This document shows positions 16,691-25,247 of a stretch of DNA of 64,000 nt, one piece after another (the stretch's first letter is position 1; every line of letters begins with the position of its first letter). Both the position numbers and the translations under genes were made by a program. The notes under the pieces are model-generated. The model saw nothing but the letters and a program-made list of their open reading frames with translations. It was not told the DNA's origin and searched no databases. This stretch comes from Planococcus maritimus (GTDB taxonomy: Bacteria > Bacillota > Bacilli > Bacillales_A > Planococcaceae), in NCBI RefSeq assembly GCF_001592825.1, contig NZ_LTZG01000032.1, forward strand, positions 62,001 to 126,000. Direction: 5' to 3'.

Positions 16691-17677
16691 TTATTTGAAT
16701 ACGCTTGTGCTATGCAAAGGCTGCACTCTGGATTTCGGATCCAAGTAAGATTTTGCATTGTTGATGGCGGTTGGTGCTTCGCCGAAGCCGACCGCGATCA
16801 ATTTCACTTTTCCTTCATAGGTGGCAATGTCACCTGCTGCGTAGATACCCGGTATATTCGTTTCCATTTTGGAATTGACGATAACCGAGTTCTTCTCCAT
16901 CTCGAGGCCCCACTCTTTGATCGGTCCAAGGGATGTGATGTTGCCGTAGTTGACGACAACATGGTCGACTTCAAGGCGTTCTTCGTTTCCTTCTTTGTCT
17001 TCCAGCACAAGCTCACGGATTTCACCGTTCTCGCCAACCAGTTCCTTGACGTTGAAAGGCTTCTTCACTTCCACGGTCGACTGCATCATCGTATCGATAT
17101 TTGCTTCATGCGCCGTCATTTTCTCACGGCGATGGCTCAAAGTTACTTGCGACGCCACATTCTCAAGCATCATCGCCCAGTCAACTGCAGAGTCGCCTCC
17201 GCCGAGAACTACGACTTTTTTATCGCTAAACAAGGTTAAGTCTCTTACACCGTAATGCAAAGTTTTGCCTTCGAATTGTTCAGCACCATCTACTGCCAAT
17301 TTACGCGGGTGGAAAGCCCCGACGCCAGCCGTCAACAGGATCGCTTTCGAGTAATGCGTCCCTTTATCTGTTGTAATGGCAAAATGTTCGTCTTCGCGTT
17401 CAACTGACGCGACCGTTTCTTCTAGGCAAATTTCAGGGTCGCCGTATTTCGCTTGCTCGACAAGGTTATCCACCAAATCTTTCGCCAGCACTTTCGGGAA
17501 ACCCCCGATATCATAAATGAATTTGTCCGGGTATAATTCCATCAATTGCCCACCAAGCTGCGGAAGGCTATCCAACACTTTCACTTTCATTTTGCGCATG
17601 CCACCGTAAAACGAAGCGAACAAGCCGGTCGGGCCGCCGCCGATGATTGTAATATCGAAGATTTCACGTTCTTCCAT
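16691..17677 (-). CDS. Ferredoxin-NADP reductase, YumC type
   Basis: The 328-residue thioredoxin-reductase-like flavoprotein has an FAD motif DITIIGGGPTGLFASFYGG near residue 8, an NADPH motif VVVLGGGDSAVDWA near 155, and a C-terminal GIYAAGDIATYEGKVKLIAVGFGE that closes over FAD. It lacks the CxxC of thioredoxin reductase and has the C-terminal extension of YumC-type ferredoxin or flavodoxin reductases, which supply reduced ferredoxin. I placed the start at the ATG of MEERE because TAGGAG lies 8 nt before it; the frame is open further upstream. It is divergent from an SDR gene. Confidence 0.92.
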   Translation of the reverse strand: MEEREIFDITIIGGGPTGLFASFYGGMRKMKVKVLDSLPQLGGQLMELYPDKFIYDIGGFPKVLAKDLVDNLVEQAKYGDPEICLEETVASVEREDEHFAITTDKGTHYSKAILLTAGVGAFHPRKLAVDGAEQFEGKTLHYGVRDLTLFSDKKVVVLGGGDSAVDWAMMLENVASQVTLSHRREKMTAHEANIDTMMQSTVEVKKPFNVKELVGENGEIRELVLEDKEGNEERLEVDHVVVNYGNITSLGPIKEWGLEMEKNSVIVNSKMETNIPGIYAAGDIATYEGKVKLIAVGFGEAPTAINNAKSYLDPKSRVQPLHSTSVFK

Positions 17678-17732
17678 TTCCAACACTCCTAATCTAATCA
17701 ATATATCCATCCTACCACATCTATATAGGGTC

Positions 17733-17755
17733 TCCGCCATTGGACTTATGGCGGA
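17733..17755. promoter_or_regulatory. Inverted repeat in a divergent control region
   Basis: TCCGCCAT, 7 nt, ATGGCGGA form a perfect 8-bp inverted repeat between the FNR and SDR genes, about 56 nt upstream of the FNR start. It could be an operator for a dimeric regulator or a leader hairpin. No family is assigned. Confidence 0.35.
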
Positions 17756-17832
17756 AATCCGAAACCAGCATTTCCATCCCTTTTATTCTATCGTAAACTG
17801 AAACAAGGAACCAAATGGAAAGGATGATAAAT

Positions 17833-18624
17833 GTGGATCTTGGATTAAAAGAAAAAGTAGTAGTCGTCATGGCTTCCAGTAAAGGACTCGGCAAAGCATG
17901 CGCTTTAGAGTTCGCCAAAGAAGGGGCAATCGTCGTCCTCTCAAGCCGACGCCAAGAATCGGCCAATGCAGCTGCTAAAGAAATTCGCACAGAAAGCAGT
18001 AACGAACAGGTTCACGCATTTACATGCGATATGTCGCAAGCTGACGACATCCAGCAATTATTCCACAAAGTTGCTGAACAATTCGGGCGCATCGATGTGC
18101 TGGTCAATAACACAGGTGGCCCAAAAGCTGGCGGATTCAACGATATGAGTGATAACGACTGGTATTCCGCATTCGATCAAAATTTATTGAGTTATATCCG
18201 CACGTGCCGCGAAGTGCTTCCTTATATGAAAGAGCAACAATTCGGGCGCATCATCAACATCTCCTCTTCTTCCACAAAGGAAGTGATTGACGGCTTGATT
18301 TTATCAAATACGATGCGCGCCGGCATGGTCGGCTTTGCAAAAACACTTTCTCGGGAAGTGGCAGGAGATAATATTTTGGTCAACACCGTGGGCCCCGGAA
18401 AAATTTCAACCGATCGTGTTGCCGAATTGACTCAAGCAACCGCGGCCAGACAAGGCCTTTCTCCAGAAGAAGTGCTGAAACATACCGAAGCGCAAATTCC
18501 TCGAGGCCGTCTAGGCGAGCCCGCTGAATTCGCCCGCACCGTCGTCTTTTTGGCTTCCGCTGCCAATTCCTATGTCACCGGGCAATCAATCGTTGTCGAT
18601 GGTGGATTCCTGAAGGCGCTATAA
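17833..18624 (+). CDS. SDR family oxidoreductase of the NNTGGP subfamily, without YxxxK
   Basis: The 263-residue short-chain dehydrogenase-like protein probably starts at GTG (MDLGLKEK), 6 nt after AAAGGATGA; an in-frame ATG at 17815 has no good binding site. It has a Rossmann start VVVMASSKGLGKA, lacking the first Gly of TGxxxGxG, and NNTGGPKAGGF. The usual active-site YxxxK is replaced: after INISSSS the sequence is LILSNTMRAGMVG. A subfamily with this LxLSNxxR pattern exists in Bacilli and its chemistry is uncertain. It is followed by ppiB without a clear terminator. Confidence 0.85.
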   Translation: MDLGLKEKVVVVMASSKGLGKACALEFAKEGAIVVLSSRRQESANAAAKEIRTESSNEQVHAFTCDMSQADDIQQLFHKVAEQFGRIDVLVNNTGGPKAGGFNDMSDNDWYSAFDQNLLSYIRTCREVLPYMKEQQFGRIINISSSSTKEVIDGLILSNTMRAGMVGFAKTLSREVAGDNILVNTVGPGKISTDRVAELTQATAARQGLSPEEVLKHTEAQIPRGRLGEPAEFARTVVFLASAANSYVTGQSIVVDGGFLKAL

Positions 18625-18699
18625 TCCCCTTTTCAGTAGGCAGTGGCACCAAAAGCCGATATACTAAGGAATGAACCAAATGAAAAGGAGATGTTAGAT

Positions 18700-19140
18700 A
18701 TGGCGAAAAAAGGCCACATGCACATGGAAAACGGCGAAGTAATCGAATTCGACCTTTTCCCGAATGAAGCACCGAACACAGTTGCAAACTTCGAGGAGCT
18801 TGCAAACTCTGGATTCTATAACGGCGTTGTTTTCCACCGCGTTATTCCGGGTTTCGTTTCCCAAGGCGGAGACCCGACCGGAACTGGCATGGGCGGCAGC
18901 GGCAAGACCATCAAATGCGAAACAGAAGGCAACCCGCATAAACACCAACCAGGCAGCCTTTCTATGGCTCACGCCGGCAAAGACACTGGATCAAGCCAGT
19001 TCTTTATCGTTCACGATTCACAGCCGCATCTTGATGGCGTCCACACAGTTTTCGGTCAAGTAACAAAAGGCCTTGAAACTGCAAAAGCTATGAAAAACGG
19101 CGACAAAATGGAGAAAGTCCACGTCTTTGACGCTGAATAA
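18700..19140 (+). CDS. ppiB: Peptidyl-prolyl cis-trans isomerase, cyclophilin type
   Basis: The 146-residue single-domain cytosolic cyclophilin speeds proline isomerisation during folding. Its active-site block is [19 protein letters not shown], with the catalytic Arg, then [24 protein letters not shown]. The Trp that confers cyclosporin sensitivity in eukaryotic cyclophilins is His here (PHLDG), common in bacteria. The start is the ATG at 18700 with AAAAGGAG 10 nt upstream. A strong terminator follows. Confidence 0.93.
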   Translation: MAKKGHMHMENGEVIEFDLFPNEAPNTVANFEELANSGFYNGVVFHRVIPGFVSQGGDPTGTGMGGSGKTIKCETEGNPHKHQPGSLSMAHAGKDTGSSQFFIVHDSQPHLDGVHTVFGQVTKGLETAKAMKNGDKMEKVHVFDAE

Positions 19141-19151
19141 TCCCTCGTAAA

Positions 19152-19180
19152 AAAACGTGCCCCTGCGGCACGTTTTTTTG
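19152..19180 (+). terminator. Terminator of ppiB
   Basis: ACGTGCC pairs with GGCACGT around a short loop; A6 precedes it and T7 follows. Confidence 0.85.
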
Positions 19181-19244
19181 TTTTGCTGGAATTTAAGGGG
19201 TTCGATAATTAAAGATTAAAGATTAAAGATTAGAAAATCTTCCG

Positions 19245-19545
19245 CTTTTCGACTTCGTTTCAGGGGGGCTGCTTGCCGTGGGGCGGGTGTTGAGCCAACG
19301 TGCCGCAAAGAGCGCGCCACGTTTGTCTCGCCAGCCCGCGCGGTCCCACAGGCGTCAGCCCCCCTTCCACTTCGTCTCTAGTTTTAGAAGGGAAGCGCAC
19401 TTCCTCTATCCACTTGATAGAAAGTGTTAGGATGCGTCATATTTTGTAGCTCGTCTCATTCGGAACAAAGAAAACACGATTTTCAGTCTTCCTCTTCCAA
19501 CAAGATATTCGGTTCAAACATTTATTAGTCAGAGGCCGCATCCTG
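19245..19545 (-). repeat. Dispersed intergenic repeat, copy C, with linker
   Basis: There is no gene here. On the minus strand it reads AAACTAGAGACGAAGTGGAAG, then CCTGTGGGACCGCG, GGCGAGACA, CACCCGCCCCACGGCAAGC and GAAGTCGAAAAGCGGAAG. Copy E at 34 kb on the plus strand shares AAACTAGAGACGGAGTGAAAG and CAGTCGAAAAGCAGAAG. The linker (19400-19545) also aligns with 33959-34090, for example GAGCTACAAAATATGACGCAT against GAGTTACAAAACATGATGCAT. Three tandem AAAGATT units lie at about 19212-19232. Confidence 0.75.
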
Positions 19546-19625
19546 AGAAGCGATTCCCCCACTAGCCAGCAACTATCTATAGAAGCAGACCAATTAAAAC
19601 AGTTAATATCCAACGAAATCTCCAA

Positions 19626-19714
19626 GCCGCCAAGCGCCAAGGGTGAGCCGACGCCATAAGACAAGTGCTCTTCTTGGCTTATGGCAAAAGGCCATCCCAA
19701 AGCACGGCGGCGAC
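19626..19714 (-). other. 89-nt covarying stem-loop, copy 1
   Basis: On the minus strand GTCGCCG and TGGCGGC close an extended stem (two G-U pairs), with the apical 33-nt hairpin at 19653-19685: GCCATAAG/CTTATGGC outside, CAAG/CTTG inside, 7-nt loop. See the structured-repeat finding for covariation. Confidence 0.65.
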
Positions 19715-19872
19715 TATTCAGATCAAACTCAAAGAAAACGCTGGAACGATTCCACACACAAACCCTCACTATCTTATTACAACTATCACCCGGGAAGTGA
19801 TTCCCCCACTAGCCGGCAACTGGGTACAGAAGCAGTTCCGTCTAAACACACCCTAATCAACGGGATCTCCAA

Positions 19873-19961
19873 GCCACCAAGCGTCAAGGGTGAGCCGATG
19901 CCATAAGACAGATGCTCTTCCTGGCTTATGGCTAGAGGCCATCCCAAAGCACGGTGGCGAC
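19873..19961 (-). other. 89-nt covarying stem-loop, copy 2
   Basis: On the minus strand GTCGCCA pairs with TGGTGGC (A-U replaces the G-C or G-U seen in other copies). The apical hairpin at 19900-19932 has GCCATAAG/CTTATGGC and CAGG/TCTG, with a terminal G-U wobble. Confidence 0.65.
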
Positions 19962-20044
19962 TGCCAAAAGGAAGCTCGATCCAACCCTCAGGAATAATTC
20001 CGCCCGAAAACCCTCGCTATCTAATTCCAACTTTCGAACAAATT

Positions 20045-20072
20045 AAAAAAGCGCGCCCAAAAGGCACGCTCT
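20045..20072 (-). terminator. Terminator of the amino acid ABC operon
   Basis: On the minus strand GCGTGCC and GGCGCGC form an imperfect stem followed by T6. Confidence 0.7.
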
Positions 20073-20083
20073 CCCATCTATCA

Positions 20084-20812
20084 TCACAACACTTTACTCA
20101 AGAACGCTTTCGTCCGCTCGTGCTGCGGATTCCCGAACAATTCCTTCGGCACATTCTCTTCCACAATATAGCCGCCATCGATGAACAGCACGCGATCGCC
20201 CATCTCTGCCGCAAAGCCCATTTCGTGGGTTACCACAACCATGGTCATACCTTCTCTCGCCAATTGCTTCATGACATCCAGCACATCCCCGACCATTTCC
20301 GGGTCGAGCGCCGAAGTCGGCTCATCGAACAACATGATTTTCGGATCCATCGCGAGCGCGCGCGCAATCGCCACACGCTGTTTCTGGCCACCGGATAATT
20401 CGCCTGGATAAGCTTTCGCTTTTTCGCCCAATCCGACTTTCTCCAGCAACTCATAAGCTTTCTTCTCGGCTGCTTTCTGATCGCCTTTTTTCAATTTGAT
20501 CGGTGCTAGCGTCACGTTCTGAAGAACCGTTTTATGCGGGAACAAGTTAAATTGCTGGAACACCATACCCACGTCTTGGCGCACTTTGTTAATGTCCACT
20601 TTCGGATTGGTGATGTCTGTCCCTTCAATATAAACATGGCCTCCACTAATGTCTTCCAAACGGTTTAAGCAACGAAGAAACGTACTTTTGCCGGATCCGG
20701 AAGGGCCGATGACGCAAATGACCTCTTTCTCTTCGACCACGGTACTTATGTCTTTGATTACTTCCAAATCTCCGAATGATTTTTTGAGGTTTTCGACTCT
20801 GATCATACTCAT
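20084..20812 (-). CDS. Polar amino acid ABC transporter, ATP-binding protein (GlnQ/ArtM type)
   Basis: The 242-residue ATPase has Walker [10 protein letters not shown] near residue 36, the signature [19 protein letters not shown] near 138, and Walker B IMLFDEP near 158, followed by the H-loop [10 protein letters not shown]. The closest known types energise glutamine, arginine or other polar amino acid uptake. Its start overlaps the permease stop by 4 nt (ATGA), so the two are translationally coupled. It is the last gene of a binding protein, permease, ATPase operon. Confidence 0.92.
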   Translation of the reverse strand: MSMIRVENLKKSFGDLEVIKDISTVVEEKEVICVIGPSGSGKSTFLRCLNRLEDISGGHVYIEGTDITNPKVDINKVRQDVGMVFQQFNLFPHKTVLQNVTLAPIKLKKGDQKAAEKKAYELLEKVGLGEKAKAYPGELSGGQKQRVAIARALAMDPKIMLFDEPTSALDPEMVGDVLDVMKQLAREGMTMVVVTHEMGFAAEMGDRVLFIDGGYIVEENVPKELFGNPQHERTKAFLSKVL

Positions 20813-21453
20813 CGCAATACAAACTTCCTTTCCACAAAGCTCGCGAGCATCGAGAGCAAGTAAATGACGATAAAGTAAATGATGCCGAGGATCAAATACA
20901 CGTTAAACGCATCGAATGTGGCACTTGCCTGGATGCGCCCTTCCTGCGTCAGATCCGCTACCCCGATAACCGATAAAAGCGAAGTATCCTTCAAGGAAAT
21001 GATCGCCTGGTTGGTAATGGTCGGGAGCATGCGGCGGAACGCCTGAGGCAAAATGATGTAGCGCATCGTTTGCGTCGAGCCTAGCCCAAGCGAACGGGCC
21101 GCTTCGGTTTGCCCTTTGTCGATCGACTGAATCCCCGCCCGGATAATTTCCGAGAAGTACGCACCGGCATTGATCGCGACGGTCACGATCCCCGCTGTCG
21201 TATTGTCGAGCGAAAAGAACCCAAGTGAGTTCAAACCGAAGTAAATGAAGAACAACTGGACGATAAACGGCGTCCCCCGGATTGCATCCACAAAGATTTT
21301 GGCGATCCAGTTCAAGATTTTGAACGGTGCCAAGCGCAGCAAAGCGACAACTAGGCCGATCAAGAAGCCCAGAACGATGGCAATGCTGAAAATGTATAGT
21401 GTGACTTGCAGGCCTTCCATTAAATACGGAAAAGCATTGATGATTGTCTGCAC
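20809..21453 (-). CDS. Polar amino acid ABC transporter, permease
   Basis: The 214-residue membrane protein of the HisMQ/GlnP type starts at GTG ([12 protein letters not shown]) with GGGGGA about 8 nt upstream. It has about five spans. The EAA loop reads [31 protein letters not shown] near residue 125 (read in two parts: EAARSLGLG and [11 protein letters not shown]) and contacts the ATPase. It would form a homodimeric channel. It lies downstream of a terminator-like hairpin that separates it from the binding protein gene. Confidence 0.9.
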   Translation of the reverse strand: MQTIINAFPYLMEGLQVTLYIFSIAIVLGFLIGLVVALLRLAPFKILNWIAKIFVDAIRGTPFIVQLFFIYFGLNSLGFFSLDNTTAGIVTVAINAGAYFSEIIRAGIQSIDKGQTEAARSLGLGSTQTMRYIILPQAFRRMLPTITNQAIISLKDTSLLSVIGVADLTQEGRIQASATFDAFNVYLILGIIYFIVIYLLSMLASFVERKFVLR

Positions 21454-21471
21454 CCTCAGTTCCCCCTTGCA

Positions 21472-21500
21472 TAAAAAAATGCAGCGCGCGAATGCGCGCT
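21472..21500 (-). terminator. Intercistronic hairpin terminator or attenuator in the ABC operon
   Basis: On the minus strand AGCGCGC, a 4-nt loop and GCGCGCT are followed by GCATTTTTTT. It sits in the 55-nt gap between the binding protein and permease genes and should reduce readthrough. Confidence 0.75.
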
Positions 21501-21508
21501 ACATGATG

Positions 21509-22285
21509 TTATTCTGCGATGTATTTGTTTAAGATTTCGTCATATTCGCCGCTGTCGCGCAACTCCTGCAAACCTGCATTGATTTTCTCAAGCAGTTCCG
21601 CATTTTCGCCTTTTAGAACAGCGATGCCGTATTGGTCGCCCGTCAAGCGTTCGCCAACCGTTTTCAAAGCAAGTTCGCTTTCTGCGATGGCATAAGCGAT
21701 AACAGGGTAATCTTCAAGAAGCACGTCGGCATTGCCGTTTGATACTTCCTGGAACATCGATGGGCTGTCTTCGAACTGGGAAATTTCGTAGCCATATTCC
21801 GCTTCGTTGTCACGCGCGAATTGAGCGCCAGTGGTTCCACTCTTGACAGCAACCGTCTTGCCTTCTAAGTCTTCGAGTGAAGTAATGTCGCTATTGTCTT
21901 CCGCTACAACCAGAGAAAGGCCAGCATCGAAATACGGATCCGAGAAATCCACAATTTCTTTGCGCTCATCCGTAATACTCATGCCCGCAATTGCTACATC
22001 CAATTGATCGGCTTGCAGCGCTGGAATGATGCCCCCGAAATCCATTGGGTTGAAGTCAATTTCAAAACCTTGGTTTTCCGCAATCGCATTGATCAAATCA
22101 ATATCGATTCCTGTGTATTCTCCCGCCTCTTCAAATTCAAATGGTGGATAAGTCGTATCGATGCCAACGCGGTAGGATTCCCCTTCACCGGATTCGCCAC
22201 CGCCAGCTTCTTCTTCCGAATCGCCGCACGCGGCAAGTACCATGAGAACTGCCGATAATAATGCTAATAAAGTCCATTTTTTCAT
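21509..22285 (-). CDS. Polar amino acid ABC transporter, substrate-binding lipoprotein
   Basis: The 258-residue lipoprotein has the lipobox VLAAC (Cys near residue 20) followed by an acidic and glycine-rich linker (GDSEEEAGGGESGEG). The solute-binding fold of family 3 shows YRVGIDTTYPPFEFEE at its start, FNPMDFGGIIPALQADQLDVAIAGMSIT near 80, and VKSGTTGAQFA near 150. Amino acid specificity is not certain; glutamine or arginine are the usual ligands of near relatives. GGGGGAT precedes the ATG. It is the first gene of the operon, so it is likely made in excess over the permease. Confidence 0.92.
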   Translation of the reverse strand: MKKWTLLALLSAVLMVLAACGDSEEEAGGGESGEGESYRVGIDTTYPPFEFEEAGEYTGIDIDLINAIAENQGFEIDFNPMDFGGIIPALQADQLDVAIAGMSITDERKEIVDFSDPYFDAGLSLVVAEDNSDITSLEDLEGKTVAVKSGTTGAQFARDNEAEYGYEISQFEDSPSMFQEVSNGNADVLLEDYPVIAYAIAESELALKTVGERLTGDQYGIAVLKGENAELLEKINAGLQELRDSGEYDEILNKYIAE

Positions 22286-22416
22286 TAATACACATCCCCC
22301 TCTGTTCTATATTGGTCATTCTACTGACTAATATATCACATTATTCTCAAATTCAGAACCTTTCGAATGAAATTTACTAGGAAGGAGGATGTGTACTTGC
22401 GCCTTAATGACTAGCC

Positions 22417-23496
22417 TTAATGGCTGATGGCGCGTTTTTTATGGAGCCGGTAAAACAAGCGGAAATTATGCGTGAGCGTCTTTAAGACTGCGTAGGTCGG
22501 AATCGCAATCAAGATTCCGATAAATCCGTATAAGGAACCTGCCACCATCAATAACAAAATAATCGTCAAGGGATGTACGTGGAGACGATTGCCCATAACA
22601 TTTGGCGTGACGAGATTGCCTTCGAGCTGCTGGACTACTAACAGCACAAGCACGACTTTAAATGCCATAAACAAGCCTTCGTTCAACAGCGCCACTAATA
22701 TCGCTGGGATAATCCCGATGATTGGCCCGAGAAACGGGACGACTACCAAAAACATTGCGAACACAGCCAAGGTAAACGCGTATTCAAGTCCGATGATCAA
22801 ATAGCCAATGTACATCAAGACGCCGATTACCGCCGCAACGATGGCCTGCCCTACTACGAAGGTGGATAAAGTTTCATCCAAATCTTTCAGCAATTTCCTC
22901 CCTTCCGGCTTATGATCCTCCGGAAGCCGTTTCACGGAATAAGGGATGAATTTTTCATCATCTTTCAATAGGAAAAACAAAATAAATGGCACCACGACCA
23001 AGACGATGGCTGCGCTCACCAACATACTGAGAATACCCATGACATTCTCAAACAAATTACTCGAAAGGTTTTGGACATAGCCGTAAATCCGGTCGCTGAT
23101 CTCCTGCCCGGAAATGCCGCCAAACTCAAATCCTTCCAGCAAATTGGTTGATTCCGAACTGACCTCCTCCACTTTTTCAGGAGCTAAATCCATCAAGCTT
23201 TTGCCTTGTTCAATCAAGGTCGGCCCGAAAAAATAGATAAGGCTTCCTAAGGCCAGCGCAATAGCTGCAAAAACAATTCCGATCCCTGCGATTTTCGGCA
23301 TGTGGCGGGCAAGCACCCGCACTAAGGGGCGAAGCAGGTAGTATAAAATCCCGGCAATAACAATCGGCGCAAATAGCGTCGCAATGACGATGCGGATCGG
23401 TTCCCAAATATAATCCAATTTGCTAAGTACGTATAAAGTAAGGGCAAGCAATAAGATGCCGGCGGTGTATTCAAAAAATGGCTTTCGGATCCACAT
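22417..23496 (-). CDS. AI-2E family transporter (YtvI/YueF-like)
   Basis: The 359-residue membrane protein has about eight spans. The family features are the N-terminal YYLLRPLVRVLARHMPK loop, a central extracytoplasmic helical region, FFLLKDDEKFIPYSVKRLPE, and the C-terminal PFLGPIIGIIPAILVAL and QQLEGNLVTPNVMGNRLHVHP blocks. Family members have been tied to autoinducer-2 export in E. coli (TqsA) and to Na+/H+ antiport, so function is open. AGGAG lies before the ATG and the gene is monocistronic. A second member begins at the left edge of the window. Confidence 0.9.
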   Translation of the reverse strand: MWIRKPFFEYTAGILLLALTLYVLSKLDYIWEPIRIVIATLFAPIVIAGILYYLLRPLVRVLARHMPKIAGIGIVFAAIALALGSLIYFFGPTLIEQGKSLMDLAPEKVEEVSSESTNLLEGFEFGGISGQEISDRIYGYVQNLSSNLFENVMGILSMLVSAAIVLVVVPFILFFLLKDDEKFIPYSVKRLPEDHKPEGRKLLKDLDETLSTFVVGQAIVAAVIGVLMYIGYLIIGLEYAFTLAVFAMFLVVVPFLGPIIGIIPAILVALLNEGLFMAFKVVLVLLVVQQLEGNLVTPNVMGNRLHVHPLTIILLLMVAGSLYGFIGILIAIPTYAVLKTLTHNFRLFYRLHKKRAISH

Positions 23497-23544
23497 GTAC
23501 TGACACTCCTTTCAAATTTAGTTCCACACTCAAATCATACACGA

Positions 23545-23580
23545 AGAAAAAGCGAAAGCAGATGACTTTCTGCCTTCGCT
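23545..23580 (-). terminator. Terminator of the 93-aa membrane protein gene
   Basis: On the minus strand GCGAAGGCAG pairs with CTGCTTTCGC, one G-U, and is followed by TTTTTC. Confidence 0.75.
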
Positions 23581-23591
23581 CGTTCAGTAAT

Positions 23592-23873
23592 TTATTTGTC
23601 TTCTTCGAGTTCGCGTAATTCTTTCTGGGTTTGCGGAAATCCGTTCGCTTGCCACTCTTCACGGTAAGCTGAATCCAATTGCGAGAGTCCTTGTTCACTT
23701 GAATCTTCGATCGCGTAGACACTTTCGCGTTCATCGATTTCCTTGCTGTTGTGCATATCGATGTCTTCTTGTACCTGGACTGTATTTTTTTCTTGATAAG
23801 CTTTATAGACGAAAATTCCTGCAGCCGCTGCAAGCGCACTGCCTACTACTGTATTCATCGTTGATTTTTTCAT
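23592..23873 (-). CDS. Small hypothetical membrane-anchored protein, 93 aa
   Basis: The protein starts MKKSTMNTVVGSALAAAAGIFVYKAYQ, a single N-terminal membrane anchor, followed by a charged, helix-prone tail rich in Glu and Gln. GGAGGG lies 7 nt before the ATG and a terminator follows. A sigma-B-like promoter at 23920-23944 suggests a general stress protein. I do not recognise a named family; its design recalls YtxH-like small stress proteins. Confidence 0.75.
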   Translation of the reverse strand: MKKSTMNTVVGSALAAAAGIFVYKAYQEKNTVQVQEDIDMHNSKEIDERESVYAIEDSSEQGLSQLDSAYREEWQANGFPQTQKELRELEEDK

Positions 23874-23919
23874 CAGAATCCCTCCAAAATAATGCGTCTT
23901 TCTATTGCTCTTCCTCTGT

Positions 23920-23944
23920 ATACCCCGAATTTCGACTATTAAGC
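23920..23944 (-). promoter_or_regulatory. Sigma-B-like promoter of the 93-aa gene
   Basis: On the minus strand GCTTAA (23939-23944), a 13-nt spacer and GGGTAT (23920-23925) differ from the sigma-B consensus at one position. Confidence 0.6.
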
Positions 23945-23995
23945 AGCCTGAAATTTTTTCGCCCTAAATTTTCTTATACTGTTTTTAGCGGCGAG

Positions 23996-24694
23996 TTACG
24001 CATAACGCTCTATATCGTTTAGCTGTTCCCGCATCTTCTCACCGACACCAGCTGCAGAAGCCGGATTTTGTCCAGTAATCAAACGCCCTGATTCAATGAC
24101 GCAAGACTCGAGCGGAAGCTGAGCGATTTGAACATGTGCCCCCCGCTCTTTCATTTCATGCTGCAAAGAAAACGGAATGTCCTTATAGAGGCCAAGGAGC
24201 TTTTCTTCCAAATCCGAAAAGCCGGTAGCCAAATGTCCGGCTAATAACGGGCTGCCATCGGACAGGCGAACGTTCAATAAGCCGCTGGGTCCGTGGCAAA
24301 CGGCTCCCACTACGCCGCCTTTTTCGTAAATATTCGCCGTCATCCGCTGCAATTCCTTATTGTCCGGGAAATCCCACATCGTCCCGTGTCCGCCGGTAAA
24401 GTAAATGGCGGCATAGTCGGCCGCTTTTACCTGATCCGGCGTCAGCGGTTGATCCAGTTGGCGCTGAATCTTTTTGTCTAAATAATAATGCCGCGTCCGG
24501 CTATTGATCACAGCCGCTGGCAGGCTTCTCGGGGCGATCGGTACTTTTTCGGCTTTCGGGCTGATGATGTCCACTTCAAATTCGTCTTTCACTTCGTGGT
24601 AGAAATCTGTCAGTTCCCGCAGCCACAAGCCGGTTTTTTTGCCGCGATTTCCCAGTGCCTGGTGATTTGTCACGATAATGGCTATTTTATTCAT
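23996..24694 (-). CDS. DJ-1/PfpI superfamily protein, Hsp31-like
   Basis: The 232-residue protein belongs to the type 1 glutamine amidotransferase-like class. It has YFTGGHGTMWDFPDN near residue 95 and the nucleophile elbow GAVCHGPSGLLN near 130, with Cys followed by His, as in Hsp31/HchA and yeast YDR533C relatives. Those proteins act as glutathione-independent glyoxalases or chaperones. This is the smaller 230-residue type. The gene is monocistronic. Confidence 0.87.
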   Translation of the reverse strand: MNKIAIIVTNHQALGNRGKKTGLWLRELTDFYHEVKDEFEVDIISPKAEKVPIAPRSLPAAVINSRTRHYYLDKKIQRQLDQPLTPDQVKAADYAAIYFTGGHGTMWDFPDNKELQRMTANIYEKGGVVGAVCHGPSGLLNVRLSDGSPLLAGHLATGFSDLEEKLLGLYKDIPFSLQHEMKERGAHVQIAQLPLESCVIESGRLITGQNPASAAGVGEKMREQLNDIERYA

Positions 24695-24782
24695 GGCGTA
24701 TTCCTCCCCATCCAGTCATATCCTTTTATATTCCCTATCATCTAAAAATTACTCGCGGCAATGGGCTCGATGTGCAGAATAT

Positions 24783-24813
24783 AAAAAAAGACCCGCATCA
24801 TAGCGGATCTTTC
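24783..24813 (-). terminator. Terminator overlapping the end of the DUF188 gene
   Basis: On the minus strand AAAGATCCGC pairs with GCGGGTCTTT around 6 nt and runs into T7. The stop codon lies inside the hairpin. Confidence 0.8.
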
Positions 24814-25247
24814 CCGGTTTGCAAGAGGCCGATCAAACTGGCGCGAAATTGATCGCTATCCGCCTGCTGGCGCTTTTTCGGACCTTTCACACGCCTGCCA
24901 CTTTGACGGATTTTCTTAGCAACATGGCGCCCGTGAAGCAATTGCTCAATATTATTTTCATCATAGATGCGCCCATTCTGATCGATCGGCACTCCGCGTT
25001 TTGCAAGCACCATCGCAGCAAGCCCATAATCCTGCGTGACGACAATATCGTCAGGTTTTACACGGTTCACCAAAACAAAATCGACTGCGTCCGCTCCCTT
25101 CGATACCGTCAGCGTCTCCGCCCCGTCACGATGCATTTCATGAGACGTGTCGCATATCAGTAGTACCGACCACTCGAAACGCTTGGCCAGTGCAATCGTC
25201 AGATCGACTACCGGACAGCCATCTGCATCAATAAGAATTTTTGCCAT
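24798..25247 (-). CDS. YaiI/YqxD family protein (DUF188)
   Basis: The 149-residue protein starts MAKILIDADGCPVVD, the DADxCP motif of DUF188, a PIN-like fold. VVTQDYGLAAMVLAKRG near residue 75 and the basic block KKIRQSGRRVKGPKKR also fit. The family is predicted to be an RNase-like or nucleotide-processing protein of unknown substrate. It overlaps the upstream DUF1836 gene by 20 nt, with its own GGGAGG inside that gene. Confidence 0.9.
   Translation of the reverse strand: MAKILIDADGCPVVDLTIALAKRFEWSVLLICDTSHEMHRDGAETLTVSKGADAVDFVLVNRVKPDDIVVTQDYGLAAMVLAKRGVPIDQNGRIYDENNIEQLLHGRHVAKKIRQSGRRVKGPKKRQQADSDQFRASLIGLLQTGKDPL

Larger units (their letters stand above)
19546..20030 (-). repeat. Tandem array of about 246-bp structured repeats (two units, minus orientation)
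   Basis: The block GATTCCCCCACTAGCC recurs at 19552 and 19799, a period of 247. Each unit holds CTAGCCGGCAACTGGGTACAG-like sequence (diverged in the first copy), CCAAGGGTGAGCCGA, a 33-nt hairpin, GGCCATCCCAAAGCAC and CCCTC(A/G)CTATCT. The same unit, inverted, forms the array at 33383-33958. No unit has a credible reading frame. The array lies between the convergent ppiB and ABC transporter genes. Confidence 0.85.

Noticed and set aside
19643-20398. Open frames over the tandem array and into the ABC ATPase gene
   Set aside because: The frames differ among repeat units, have no start signals, and run antisense into glnQ-like sequence.
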